Below are positions 1-10,423 of a stretch of 64,000 bases of DNA, piece after piece (within the stretch, counting starts at the first letter, position 1; each line of letters starts with the position of its first letter). The translations under genes and the position numbers were made by a program. The notes under the pieces are model-generated. The model saw only the letters and a list, made by a program, of their open reading frames with translations, had not been told where the DNA came from and did not search any database. The stretch covers positions 558,001 through 622,000 of the forward strand of contig WBVU01000003.1 in NCBI GenBank assembly GCA_009192285.1, written 5' to 3'. Origin of the DNA: Morchella semilibera. Taxonomy: Eukaryota > Ascomycota > Pezizomycetes > Pezizales > Morchellaceae.

Positions 1-180
1 TATCGGTCCCGATAGTTCAGTATTCTCAGTGTGGTTGTGACTTGTTGGGTTATGCTAAGCGAGAATGGTAGGAAATGTGGTGAGACTGTTATCATTGGAT
101 TCCAGAAGGTTCGGTGGCATGATGGATTTGTAATGTAGAAGTAGGGAATGGTGAAGACGAATACAAGATATGATTATAAC
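1..180 (+). repeat. Diverged family A LTR fragment at the window edge
   Basis: The stretch follows the 5' half of the family A LTR found elsewhere in the window (a GTCCCGA.AGTTC block, then TGCTAAGCGAGAA and GATGGATTTGTAATGTAGAA) but is poorly conserved and cut by the window edge. It ends where a reverse family A copy begins. Confidence 0.6.
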
Positions 181-1118
181 TGTAACGGAGTAACCTGACG
201 CAAAGAAGAAGATAACAATGATGACGTAGAAGGACTCGAGGAGAACAGCCTACGTGACGAGGAGACCAACGAAGACAGAGACAACACCGGGCAGACACAA
301 GCATAGGCACCGGCAAAGGCAAAGGCAAGGGCAAAGACACAAGAACACAGGGCAGGGAGAGTGAGGACCAGATGAACCTCAACGAGAATGATGAGAGGTA
401 CTATGGTTTTCCTCTTTAGAGGACAGGATCTTAGATACGAGAAGCTGTGACTTGAGAATAGGAATAGATTCCTAGGTACCGAAATAACAGGAAGACGAGA
501 CAGAGAGTATCACGTCGTGGAGCGTGACTTAGTGGTGTTGCGGGAAGAGGGATTAGTGAGGGATTCTCTTATGTTCTTTGGGCTTCGGTATTAGGGGTTT
601 GGTTCGGAAATAGGGTTTCGGGTATAGGGGATAAGGTCAGGTTCGGATATAGGGGTCTTGGAAGGTTCTATGGGGTTCTGTACAGGGTTACTCGGGTTAG
701 TCATCAGGTCGGAAGGTGTGATATATGTAGGGGCTTTGCCCTCGCTTGTAGATAGTTTCTTTTCTTTCCTCTTCACGCAACCTTCCTATCTTCAGGAGGT
801 TTGTAGTCCTTTAGGAATATATTCGGTTCTCTGGCTCTACTTCGTGTTTTCACCTCGCTCTCATAGTTTCGTCTCGCCCCGCTTCAAACATTCCAACCAC
901 GTCCCGCCTAGGTAGTGTACCTTGGCTTGTTCCGCCTGAACCTCCGCTTCGCTCCGTGATAGAGAGGAAAGAAAAGAAAGAACTAAGGAAAACATCTAAC
1001 CCCGCTATTTAACACTTCCCCTCCACCAGTCCGCTATGACTCATACATCAGTTCATAGAAGCCCATAGAAACCTGTCGAACCCACACCTCGTATTCCTCC
1101 CCACCATCTCCACTATCT
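181..1118 (-). repeat. Reverse family A LTR, split by a solo LTR
   Basis: It starts TGTAACGGAGTAACC, the reverse complement of the family A LTR 3' end, and runs to about 507. After the 508-961 insertion it resumes at 967 with the GAGAGGAAAGAAAAG block and continues to about 1118. Family A LTRs have the consensus ends TGTCCCGGCG...CTCCGTCACA and a length near 634 bp. Short reading frames inside are low-complexity and not credible genes. Confidence 0.7.
508..961 (+). mobile_element. Solo LTR (family B) with 5-bp TSD GAGAG
   Basis: This 454-bp insertion starts TATCACGTCG and ends CTCCGTGATA, so its outer 7 bases are an inverted repeat (TATCACG/CGTGATA). It is flanked by GAGAG at 503-507 and 962-966. 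The termini resemble those of the gypsy LTR at 1668. Removing it rejoins the surrounding reverse family A LTR. A solo LTR normally arises by recombination between the two LTRs of a full element. Confidence 0.8.
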
Positions 1119-1323
1119 ACATTAGACAGTCCCGAGGGTTTGGTAGTCGAAGGGCGGTTGTGATTGTTTAGGAATAGTTAAGCGAGGAAGAGGTGTGCTA
1201 AAGGAGGCTGTCATCATTTAGTTCTAGGAGGTTCCATGGCGTGATGGATTGGTAATGTAGATAGTGGAGATGGTGGGGAGGAATACGAGGTATGGGTGCG
1301 ACAGGTTTCTATGGGCTTCTATG
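1119..1323 (+). repeat. Outer family A-like LTR, left part
   Basis: Diverged family A LTR (TCCCGAGGGTTTGGTAGTCG and the GATGGATTGGTAATGTAG block) that lacks the extreme 5' end. It is interrupted at 1324 by a second family A LTR. Its right part resumes at 21009, with TATG repeated at 1320-1323 and 21009-21012. Confidence 0.7.
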
Positions 1324-1667
1324 TGTCCCGGCGTCTTGGCACCTGTCCCGACAGTCCGGTAGGTGATGCATGGTTATGATTGTTGTGGTAATGTTAAGCG
1401 AGAGCGGCGAACGCGAGTTGGAGGTTGTCGTCATAGGTTTCTAGGAGGTTCGATGGCGTGATGGATTGGTAATGTAAATAGCGGAGATGGTGGGGAGGAT
1501 TACGAGGTGTGGTAGCGACGGGTTTCTATGAGATTCTGTGGATGATGATATGTAGTCTTGGCGGACTGTTGGAGGGGGTATGTTAAATAGCGGGGATAGA
1601 TGTTTCCTTTAGTTCTTTCTTTCTTTTCTCTCTGTCTCGTCTTCCTGTTCTCTCGGTACATAGGAAT
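1324..1667 (+). repeat. Family A LTR, left part, split by the gypsy element
   Basis: It begins TGTCCCGGCGTCTTGGCA and is intact up to GGAAT (1663-1667), where the gypsy element inserted. The right part continues at 20718 after the duplicated GGAAT. Together the pieces make about 635 bp, the same as the uninterrupted solo copy at 39318-39951. Confidence 0.85.
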
Positions 1668-1812
1668 TATCACGGCGTACCACGGGCTTCGCGGAAGAGG
1701 AGGATATTAGAGTATAGGTCTTCGGGTGTAAGGTTTCTTTTTGGTTCTTGGAGTTCTATGGGTTTCCGTTACACGGTGTGATGAGTCATGATTGTACAGG
1801 GATTAGGAGGGG

Positions 1813-1822
1813 TATATATATA
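1813..1822 (+). promoter_or_regulatory. TATA-like box in the gypsy 5' LTR
   Basis: A TATATATATA run in the U3 part of the LTR, about 50-60 bp upstream of the segment that pairs with the primer-binding site. It is the best core promoter candidate. The same run occurs in the 3' LTR. Confidence 0.45.
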
Positions 1823-1870
1823 CGTTGCTACGGATCTTCCCTTTGTTCTTTTCTTTCTCTTTTCTTTCCT

Positions 1871-1881
1871 TACGTGTTCTT
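1871..1881 (+). promoter_or_regulatory. Candidate self-priming RNA 5' end
   Basis: TACGTGTTCTT is the exact reverse complement of the 11 bases at 2254-2264, just after the 5' LTR. In Tf1/sushi-type elements the first ~11 nt of the transcript fold back on the primer-binding site and prime reverse transcription. The position downstream of the TATA-like run suits a transcript start here. Confidence 0.5.
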
Positions 1882-2253
1882 CCTATTGTCAACCCTACGG
1901 TTTAGTTTCTTCTCGTCTCGTGTCTTTAGTTCCGAATATAATACGTCATAACCATAGTCTCCGCCAAGACCCTAGTGGGCCTTCCATAGTACCTCGTCTC
2001 GTCTTTGCTTCGCCTCGCCTCGCCTCGTCTTGCTTCGTCTCGCTTCGCCCATAGTCCATGACCGTAGTTCGTATCGTCTACTGGTATCTTCGTCTCCACG
2101 TCTTCGTCAGAGAGGCCATCTGGACCCTCTGCCCTACAACTCTGCTCCTCGGATAGATTCCCTCGTCCTCGTCTCTCGTCCTCGTCTTCGTTTCTGCTTC
2201 GGTTGTGTACCTCGGCCCTCTTGTCTGTTGTCTCCGTGTTGCTCCGTAACACT

Positions 2254-2264
2254 AAGAACACGTA
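2254..2264 (+). other. Candidate primer-binding site (self-priming type)
   Basis: AAGAACACGTA lies 2 nt after the 5' LTR end, where a primer-binding site is expected. I do not recognise it as complementary to a tRNA 3' end, and it pairs perfectly with LTR bases 1871-1881. Confidence 0.5.
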
Positions 2265-2313
2265 CCCTCCGCCGACCTACACAACGCCCCTGCCTCGCCT
2301 CGCTCCGGTCATA

Positions 2314-3276
2314 ATGACCGACCTCAGTTGGGATGTCCCTATGGGGGACTGCCCCAACCCCGTCTTCTTTTCCCCCGGCCCCCTCGAGTGCTTCTTCCCA
2401 GAAAGGAAGGGGTACTGTCACCTCGCTCTTGTCCCCCGCTCCCACTGGTTCGACCTTGGCAATCGCCTCGGCTCTGACCCCCACGTCCACCGTCTTCGCC
2501 AGTATGCCCTCGCCCACGGTCTTAAGCGTGCCGACGCCTGTTGGGCTAAGGCCACCTTCGTTACCACTGCCCCGGGTAAGCTCCATGTCGGAGCCCCCAC
2601 CACCGACGACTCCTGCCCGGCATACGATTCTGAAGCTATTATCCGTGGCCTCAGGGACCCCGCCCTCGCTCAACATACCATCGGCCGCCCCCTTGATGTC
2701 CTCGCCCCACGTACCCTGACCGAGAGGCTCGCCGAGTTCTTGGAAACCTTTGGCCCCGTCGAGGAGGACTTTGGGTATGAACTTACCCAGGCTCATACTC
2801 TGATCGCAGAGGCCCTTGCCGCTCTGACTGCCCACACCGATGTCCCCGCTCCCACCCACGAAGAACCCGCCGTGTGTACGGCCCACAACGAGGTTATTGA
2901 GAACCTCGAACTCGAACTCGATGCAGCTGAAGGAAAGGTTGCTGACCTCTGGTCCCGCATGTGCGAGACCCAGGAGGAATCAGTGGAGGCTATCAAAGAC
3001 CTCCGAGAGGAAGTGGCCTCCCTTACTGCTGAGAAGGAGGAGTTTCGTTACCGCCTGGCTTTACACCAGGAAGCCCTTGCCGATGCCGACGTTACCATTG
3101 CTGATCTTCGCCGCCGCCTTCCTCTTGCCGCCCCCAATGCTACCAGGAAGCCTACTCCGAAGCCTCGCTACCTCGCCCCTCGCTCCCAGGATTCCCGCAC
3201 CTTCGACAACTGGCGTAAAGCACCAGTTGAATCAGTGATTCCCAAGCCGGCGTTAAAAGGTCAGCCCCTTTGGTAG
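2314..3276 (+). CDS. gag: Gypsy Gag protein without zinc knuckle
   Basis: A 320-aa Gag candidate, the virus-like-particle protein of the retrotransposon. I chose the ATG at 2314 because the longer frame from 2203 starts inside the LTR without an ATG. The C-terminal half (about residues 195-275) is rich in L, E, A and K at heptad-like spacing and looks like a coiled coil. The tail is basic and proline-rich. No CCHC zinc knuckle is visible, as in Tf1-type Gags. The stop at 3274-3276 overlaps the open pol frame by 46 nt. Pol lies in the -1 frame, so a programmed -1 frameshift is likely, though no clean slippery heptamer stands out. The frame is intact. Confidence 0.8.
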   Translation: MTDLSWDVPMGDCPNPVFFSPGPLECFFPERKGYCHLALVPRSHWFDLGNRLGSDPHVHRLRQYALAHGLKRADACWAKATFVTTAPGKLHVGAPTTDDSCPAYDSEAIIRGLRDPALAQHTIGRPLDVLAPRTLTERLAEFLETFGPVEEDFGYELTQAHTLIAEALAALTAHTDVPAPTHEEPAVCTAHNEVIENLELELDAAEGKVADLWSRMCETQEESVEAIKDLREEVASLTAEKEEFRYRLALHQEALADADVTIADLRRRLPLAAPNATRKPTPKPRYLAPRSQDSRTFDNWRKAPVESVIPKPALKGQPLW

Positions 3277-6200
3277 AAATTGGCACACCAAAGGGGCTAG
3301 TCCCGCCACCCACTTTTGTTCTTTCCGCTGCCGCCGTTTTCGAAGACAGAATGTCTGAGGAATCTCTTGTTGTTTCTTGCTCCGTTGCTCAAGATACCGC
3401 CGCCTCCATTGCTACCCATGCCCTGATAGATACAGGCGCTTCGGGCTATGCTTTTGTTGACCAAGGATTTGTCTTGCAGCATGGTCTTGTCCCGGTTCCC
3501 CTGAAGACATCACGCTTGCTCGAGGTAATCGACGGCAGGCTAGTGGAATCAGGGAAAATTACGCATATGATTAAGCTCTCTCTGGATATTAATGGACACC
3601 AGGAACTGGCCCCCTTTTTTGTTACAAAGCTGGGGCATTACCCATTAGTAATGGGTATTCCCTGGATGAGACATCATGACCTGGCTATCAGACCAAAGAC
3701 GAATAAGATCATCTTTGACTCTGACTTCTGCGTTCGGAACTGTTCCCGTTCCCATGTTCCGATTACGGCAAAAGGAATCTCAGTTTCGTTCCCCGATGCC
3801 CCGGCTATTCAGATCGCGGCCATTGGAGCTGCCCCTTTTGTAGGACTTGCTCGACGCCGGCAGAATAAACTCTTCTGTGCATCGATCCGTGCTATCGATG
3901 AAGTTCTTGCTGGAAAGACGAACCAGGACCCCTCAGCTCATGTACCCAAGGACCTCCAGGAGTTTATGTCATTATTCCAGGAAAGCCAAGCCACCGCCTT
4001 GCCACCGCACCGCCCTCATGATTTGAAAATAGTCTTGCAGGATGGAAAGGTTCCTCCGTTTGGCCCGCTATATGGCATGTCCCGTTTGGAGCTACAGGCC
4101 CTTAGGGATTATATTACGGAAAACCTGTCGAAAGGGTTTATCCGCTATTCCGAATCCCCCGCCGGCGCCCCAGTCCTGTTCGTAAAGAAATCTGACGGCT
4201 CCCTTCGATTATGCGTGGACTATAGGAAGCTTAATGAGATTACGGTCAAGAATCGCCATCCTCTTCCTTTGATTCCGGAAACATTGTCCCGCCTCTCCAA
4301 GGCGAAGTATTATACTAAGTTAAACCTCCGCTGGGGGTATCATCAAATTAGGATACAAGAGGGCGATGAGTGGAAAACGGCTTTTCGGACTCGCTATGGA
4401 CATTTCGAGTACAATGTGATGCCCTTTGGACTGACCAATGCTCCTGCTGCGTTCCAACACTGGATTAACGATCTTCTACGCCCCTATTTGGATAATTTCG
4501 CCACGGCATATCTCGATGATGTATTAATTTACTCCGAGACTCTGGAGGAGCATAAGCAACATGTTCGGGAGATTTTGAAAGTTTTCCAGATTCATGGTGT
4601 TCATCTCAAGCCTGAGAAGTGCGAGTTCTATGTGCAGCAGACCAAATACCTCGGATTGATTGTGACTCCGGAAGGCATCCAGATGGATCCTAGTAAAGTG
4701 TCGACGGTCAAGGATTGGGAAACACCCACCAGGCTTCGGGAGGTTCAAGAGTTCTTAGGCTTCGCAAATTTTTACCGACGGTTTATCTACGCCTACTCCC
4801 GAGTTGTGTCCCCGCTTACTGCCCTGACCAAGAAGAATGTAAAGTTCGAATGGTCCCAGAAGGCGCAGGAGGCATTTCAGAAGCTCAAGGACGCTTTTAC
4901 TTCGGCCCCGATTCTCGCCCACTTTGACTTTGAAAAAGAAGTTATTGTGGAAACCGACGCTTCAGACTATGTTTCCGCCGGTATTATGTCTCAGTACGGC
5001 GAGGATGGACTCCTACACCCCGTGGCTTTCTTCTCTAAGAAACACTCCCCAGCAGAATGCAATTACGAGATTTACGATAAGGAACTACTGGCAGTTGTTA
5101 GGAGTTTTGAGGAATGGCGCGCCAATTTGGAAGGGTCCCGTTTTCCTATCAAGGTACTAAGCGACCATAGGAATCTGGAATATTTTATGACTACGAAGCT
5201 ATTGAATCGTCGCCAAACCCGCTGGGCCGAGTTCTTATCGCGGTTTGATTTTGTTATTCAATTTCGACCAGGGAAACAAGGAGGGAAGCCGGATGCGCTT
5301 ACTAGGAGATTAAGGGATTTACCCAAGGAAGGAGACGAGCGTCTGACGCACCAGTCACAGGTGGTATTGAAACAGGAGAATTTGGGATCAAGGATTAAGC
5401 TAAGTTTGTTGGCGGGTTCTTTGACAAATGAACCCGCTGAAGGAATGCCCACCGTAAAGGAGTTGTTGATCCAAGCTTACCAAGAAGATAGTTTTCCCGA
5501 ACAAGTCCTGACGATGCTCCGCAATGGTAACAAACATTCTAAGAAAATTTCCCTTGCCGAATGTACCGAAACGGAAGATGGATTCCTTCTATATCGCCAG
5601 GCCATTTATGTCCCCGAGTTTAATGATCTTCAGCTTCGTTTACTGCAGGACCATCATGATAAGCCTTCTGCCGGACATCCGGGCCGCGCTAAGACCCTCG
5701 AACTCCTCAGCCGGAATTATTACTGGCCAAACATGAGGAAGTACGTCGATCGATATGTTCTGAATTGTAACGTGTGCTTCCGTAGCAAGGCTGCCCGCAA
5801 TGCCCTCCAAGGTGTTCTTCGACCTCTCGCTGTACCCAAAGGCCCATGGACCGATGTATCGATGGATTTTGTTACAGGACTCCCGGAAAGTAATGGTTTC
5901 AACGCGATCCTGGTGGTGGTTGACCGTCTAACGAAGATGCGTCATTTTATACCCTGCACCGAGGAAGCAAATGCCAGGGATGTTGCTACTATGTACCTCG
6001 ATTCGGTTTGGAAACTTCATGGACTCCCAGAAACTATTGTCTCGGACCGTGGCACACAGTTTACGGCCGAATTTTGGAAAGTTTTATGCTCCCGTCTTGA
6101 AATTGCCCCTCGCTATAGTACTGCATTTCACCCACAGACAGACGGGCAGACCGAGAGGATCAATGCTATTATGGAACAATATCTCCGAGCCTACGTCTCG

Positions 6201-6702
6201 TACCAACAGGACGATTGGACCCAGTACCTGTCAATGGCGGAGTTCGCAACCAACAACCATGTCTCCGAGACCACCAAAATGTCCCCGTTTCAGGCCAATT
6301 ATGGGAGGAGTCCCCGCATGTCCTTTGCCCCGCTACAGCATGGAAAGACAACCAATGAGGACCAGGCGAATGGTATGGCCAGGACTATGGCACAGGTTTA
6401 TGAGTTCCTTCGTGATGAAATGGCCCGGGCCCAGAAAATTTATGAGGAGGCAGCAAATAGGAATAGAACTCCCGCCCCTAGGTATGCTATCGGAGATGAA
6501 GTTTTTCTCTCAACTCGGAATATCGAGACCAAGCGACCCTCGAAGAAACTCGATTGGAAGCGTATTGGCCCCTATGTGATTAAGCGGATGGTTAGCCCCT
6601 ATGCTTATGAACTCGATCTCCCGGCGTCTATGAAAATTCACCCGGTGTTTCATGTCTCCCTTCTGTCTCTTGCCCCCAGCAACCCAGTTCCCGGTCAGCT
6701 AC
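3231..6702 (+). pseudogene. pol: Gypsy pol (protease, RT, RNase H, integrase), split by a transposon
   Basis: The frame is open from 3231, and no early ATG is present, which fits frameshift expression from gag. Domains in order, counting from TTG at 3270: retropepsin DTGASG (residue ~54); reverse transcriptase with FVKKSDGSLRLCVDYRKLN and catalytic YLDD (D416-D417); RNase H (TDAS, YDKELLAV, SDHRNLEYF); integrase with the HHCC zinc site, D..D..E (MDFVTGLP, SDRGTQF, TDGQTERIN); and a GPY/F module. The first RT aspartate (motif A, normally KLDLR) is Asn, codon AAC at 4323-4325, which should abolish polymerisation. At 6703 the frame runs into a DNA transposon. The remaining chromodomain is at 19888-20108 and joins in frame when the insert and one TSD are removed. 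The element is therefore doubly dead. Confidence 0.92.
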
Positions 6703-7029
6703 CATCAGCAAGCCTATTCAACCCTACCGGAGGCCCGGGAGGTGTGGGAGACGTTCGGAGACACCCGTCAAACTTTCGATCTCCAGGGGCTTACCCGCCC
6801 GTACGAGGGCCTCCTGAGCCTTTGCAGGAGCCTCCCGAGCCTTCAAGAAGGCTTAGCGGGCTCTCCTGATGCTAAGCGGCGCTCTCCTGGCGCCATCTGG
6901 AGGCTTTGTAATATTCTCTCCCAAGAGGCTGCGAGATATCGTAGACCTCCACACTAGTAGGAGGTTTTCGTTTAGAGAGGCTTCAGAGACGCTCTGTTAT
7001 AAGCCCAAGGATGAGTAGGGCGTTCTCGT

Positions 7030-7900
7030 GAGGGCTCCCCAAGCCCTCCTGCTATCTCCGGAGGATTAAGCGAGATCTCCCAAGCTCTCCTGTAATCCCT
7101 GCCAATCTCCTGGGCTCTCCTGAGGGCTCGCCAAGCCCTCCTGATATCTCCGGAGACTGCTGATGATTAAGCGAAACCTCCCAAGCTCTCCTGTGATCCC
7201 TGCCAATCTCCGGAGACAACTGATGATTAAGCGAAACCTCCCAAGCTCTCCCGTAATCCCTGTCAATCTCCTGGGCTCTCCTGAGGGCTCGCCAAGCCCT
7301 CCTGATATCTCCGGAGACTACTGATGATTAAGCGAAACCTCCCAAGCTCTCCCGTAATCCCTGCCAATCTCCTGGGCTCTCCTGAGGGCTCGCCAAGCCC
7401 TCCTGATATCTCCGGAGACTACTGATGATTAAGCGAAACCTCCCAAGCTCTCCTGTAATCCCTGTCAATCTCCTGGGCTCTCCTGAGGGCTCGCCAAGCC
7501 CTCCTGATATCTCCGGAGACTACTGATGATTAAGCGAAACCTCCCAAGCTCTCCCGTAATCCCTGCCAATCTCCTGGGCTCTCCTGAGGGCTCGCCAAGC
7601 CCTCCTGATATCTCCGGAGACTACTGATGATTAAGCGAAACCTCCCAAGCTCTCCTGTAATCCCTGTCAATCTCCTGGGCTCTCCTGAGGGCTCGCCAAG
7701 CCCTCCTGATATCTCCGGAGACTGCTGATGATTAAGCGAAACCTCCCAAGCTCTCCTGTAATCCCTGTCAATCTCCTGGGCTCTCCTGAGGGTTTCCCAA
7801 GCCCTCCTGATATCTCCGGAGACTCTTGAAGATTAAGCCAGATCTCCCATGCTCTCCTGTAATCCCTGCCTATCTCCTGGGCTCTCCCAATATCTCCGAG
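7030..7900. repeat. About eight ~101-bp tandem repeats in the KDZ left subterminal region
   Basis: The unit contains GATGATTAAGCGAAACCTCC, CCTGATATCTCCGGAGAC and CTCCTGAGGGCTCGCCAAGC. It recurs at a period near 101 bp from about 7060 to 7830, with one shortened copy of about 59 bp. A single inverted unit lies at about 12440-12530. There are no unique spacers, so this is not a CRISPR array. Such subterminal repeats are often transposase-binding sites. Confidence 0.85.
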
Positions 7901-8065
7901 GACTTTCAAACTATTACTAATCTACTGATACCTCAAAATCCACTTTGATTATTCATACCATACATAAAAATAGGAGTCCTCCCCCAAAATCACATATCCA
8001 CCGTCGAGGCGGGAGGAGGCTCTTGAAATGCCTCTCCCGCCTTCGCCATGCCCACGTCCCCCAAA

Positions 8066-10061
8066 TCACTCAATCGCTGCTGGTGCCTTCCCTTTCTTCC
8101 CGCGCGCCTTTGCAGCTCTCCATGCGGCTATATCCGCAGCTAATTGAACATCATCCTCCTCTAGGCCGACTCTGGATATAACCTCTTTAGGCCCTCTTAA
8201 CTCATCGACCTAAAAGGCTTGTTAGTATATAGATAAGGCTCTTTGAGACTTTTTTATTTACCTTCTCGCGAATTGATTCTCGTATTACTTCCAGTGTGCC
8301 CTCCTGGTTCTCCTTGCTTCTCTTCCCCCATGTGCTTAACATCCTGTTATAGGTAGCTGGAGGTATCCCGAAGTCAGAAGGAGCCTTTTAGAGGGCTTGG
8401 TGCGCCTTACTCATGATATCCGGATTCTGATGAGGATTGAAGTTCAACCCTTCGACGTATATGCCTGTTTTCCAAGATCGTAAGATAAACCAGATTGCGG
8501 TGCAAACTAGGCTAATAAACGCCTGAGATATATCATCAATGAAACCAGGATCCCTGGCCCCACGCATTTTATCACCTTTGTAATATTTTAGAAATATTAC
8601 TTCTACGATTTCCGGGGCCCAAAAGTGAAGCCGGCCTGTCTAGTGGCTGTCAGCACCTTGCCAAAGGCTCATAGAACGGTGGAGAGAGCTCTTACAGTAT
8701 AATTATCAGGATCGCTTATAAAACGGTCATTCTCGAGGAGAAAGGACACCTTCTTACCCTTTGCCTCTGGCGTTTTCTCCTCGCTCAAGCCATACAAAAG
8801 ATCCTTCGACATGCAGTCCTTCACTGTAAAAACAAGGTGCGATCTCACCCGCGAACAATTGATTTGAACCTAATGGAAGCAGTTAGCGAAGGCTCACTAA
8901 GCCCTCCGAAAGGCGCGCGAGGCACTCACGTCGCTCCTAGCTAACTTAGTCATTGGTAGACTTGTATTAAAATGGTCGTTTGCCTCACTCCAAAACCGAC
9001 GGACGTTAATACTAAGAGAATCAGCTTGAGGCCAAGGCTCCTCGAGCAATGTATAACGTCCGAGAAGGTATCCCGCATGCTTGATTACGGACTTGGCCTC
9101 TGCTGCGTTTTCATTAATGGAGTCAGGCTCTGGTGCTCCATACTGCGAAGGCGTTGGCGTTTACGCAGGCGTTGGCGTTCTATATGGAGATAGGGCTCTA
9201 CGATATTGCTGTGGAGAGCTAGGCATGCGAAAGGGTTGTGAATTTGAAGGGGTTGTCTCGTTCTCGCGGTCGAGCTCTTGTCGCAAGGTGCTGCTGGTCG
9301 AGCGAAATGAGGAACTTGTGGAGGCGATGCTAGCCCTTTCGGAGGCTGCTCCAGCCTTCCGTGGAGTTTCCAGCCTTCGTGAATTCACGACATGACGGTT
9401 TCCGTGCTCCGTTATATCAGCGGTTTGACTGAGACGAGGGGGATTTAAATATCACATACCTGCATCATATTTACTGCAAAAGAAGAAGAAGCAATTGCTT
9501 CTGCCGCCAGTCCACTAGGTCTCCTTCGAGTGGCTGCAAGAGCCCTGGCGGAGGCCACAGGGGCCTCCCTTGGTGTTTTTCCAGCTCGCGACCCCCGGTT
9601 TGATGGTGGTCGTGGCAGTGGTCGTGATGGTGGTGGTATAGTTGTGGTGGTTGTGGTGGGGATGGTGGGACTGGGGATATACTCCGTTCTGATAAAGGCA
9701 TACGCTGGGGCGGTGGTGCATTCTCATCTCCCGGCTCCTCGTCCTCATAGTCATCCTCATGGATTTGAACGTAGTCTTCCTCCTCTGGATGATCATCAAA
9801 ATCACTCCAGGTTTTTGGTGGGCCCTGCAACGCTCCGTTTACCAATATTGCCCCGTCCGGAAACCTTTCTGGAGGGTTCGGGGAGCCATAGTAATCGGGG
9901 TCAGTATCTGGTTCTGTAGTACCGGAATTCCTACTGCTCGCAGCACTCGAAATACTCATCGCCCCCCTTAGACGTTTATTAATGGAGGAGGAGATCGGGG
10001 CTTGCATGCCATGTCCTTCCTCAACGCCACGCTTGTTGATTTTTGCTCTCTGCGAAGCCAT
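8066..10061 (-). pseudogene. Accessory gene resembling DUF6532 proteins, with in-frame stops
   Basis: Read on the minus strand, exons follow one another: about 10061-9480 (acidic, Ser/Pro-rich N-terminus starting MASQRAK), about 9373-8930, 8869-8696, 8635-8262 and 8209-8066. Introns have GTGAGT, GTAAGA and GTAAAT donors and a perfect ACTAAC branch before the last acceptor. The C-terminal half holds FWAPEIVEVIFLKYY, then ISLVCTAIWFILRSWKTG, then a tail ending ARGKKGKAPAAIE. This layout matches what I remember of the fungal DUF6532 family (PF20149: a helical N-part, an [F].HP.I..V...FF motif, an [AT]A....L.EW.TG motif). Two in-frame TAA codons, at about 9163 and about 8394, break it. The function is unknown. 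The family call is from memory and moderate. Confidence 0.55.
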
Positions 10062-10423
10062 GATGGTGGTTTGTAAGGCTGGAAGAGCCTTCATGAAGGC
10101 TCTCACCTCCACTATATATGGTTCGATTCACACCATATCACCTTTGCTTTTTCTCGGCAATTAGAGGTTTTTGGCGAGAAGCCTTCCGGACGGCTCGCTA
10201 AGACAGAATCAATTCTATAACTAACCTAAATAAGATAACACGATACCCAAATAGGCAACCATATATTCCCAAACAGGCAAAATTGCAACTGCATCTCCAA
10301 AAAACAAAAAACAACTGCAGTCAACATCAAACCGCTTATCAGGCCTTCTAAGCTCTAATCAAGCCTTCTAAGCTCTAATCAAGCCTTCTAAGCTCCAATC
10401 AACGCCCCTCGGGCCTTCTAAAC
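10062..10423. other. Spacer inside the KDZ element
   Basis: It holds the start region of the gene above and an AT-rich stretch with a short tandem at about 10340-10400 (repeated TCTAAGCTCTAATCAAGCC). I see no gene. Confidence 0.6.

Larger units (their letters stand above)
1668..2251 (+). repeat. Gypsy 5' LTR
   Basis: 584 bp, TATCACGGCG...GCTCCGTAACA, identical to the 3' LTR. The left end is TA rather than the usual TG. Because both LTRs and the related solo LTR at 508 start TATCACG, this looks like a family trait and not a local mutation. It contains a TATA-like run and the likely transcript start. Confidence 0.9.

Noticed and set aside
92-382. Small Leu/Pro/Ser-rich open frames that recur in many places (also near 20805, 37667, 38284, 39750)
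   Set aside because: They all fall in the same simple-sequence part of the family A LTR (GCCTTTGCC-like runs) on either strand; no start context or domain.
2203-2313. Upstream extension of gag
   Set aside because: It starts inside the LTR without an ATG and before the primer-binding site.
2134-2886. 250-codon open frame on the minus strand
   Set aside because: It is the antisense shadow of gag and the LTR end, with Gly/Arg-rich composition typical of mirrored coding sequence.
7030-7900. CR-like regular array that might be taken for CRISPR
   Set aside because: Units are contiguous ~101-bp tandem repeats without unique spacers, in a eukaryotic transposon.
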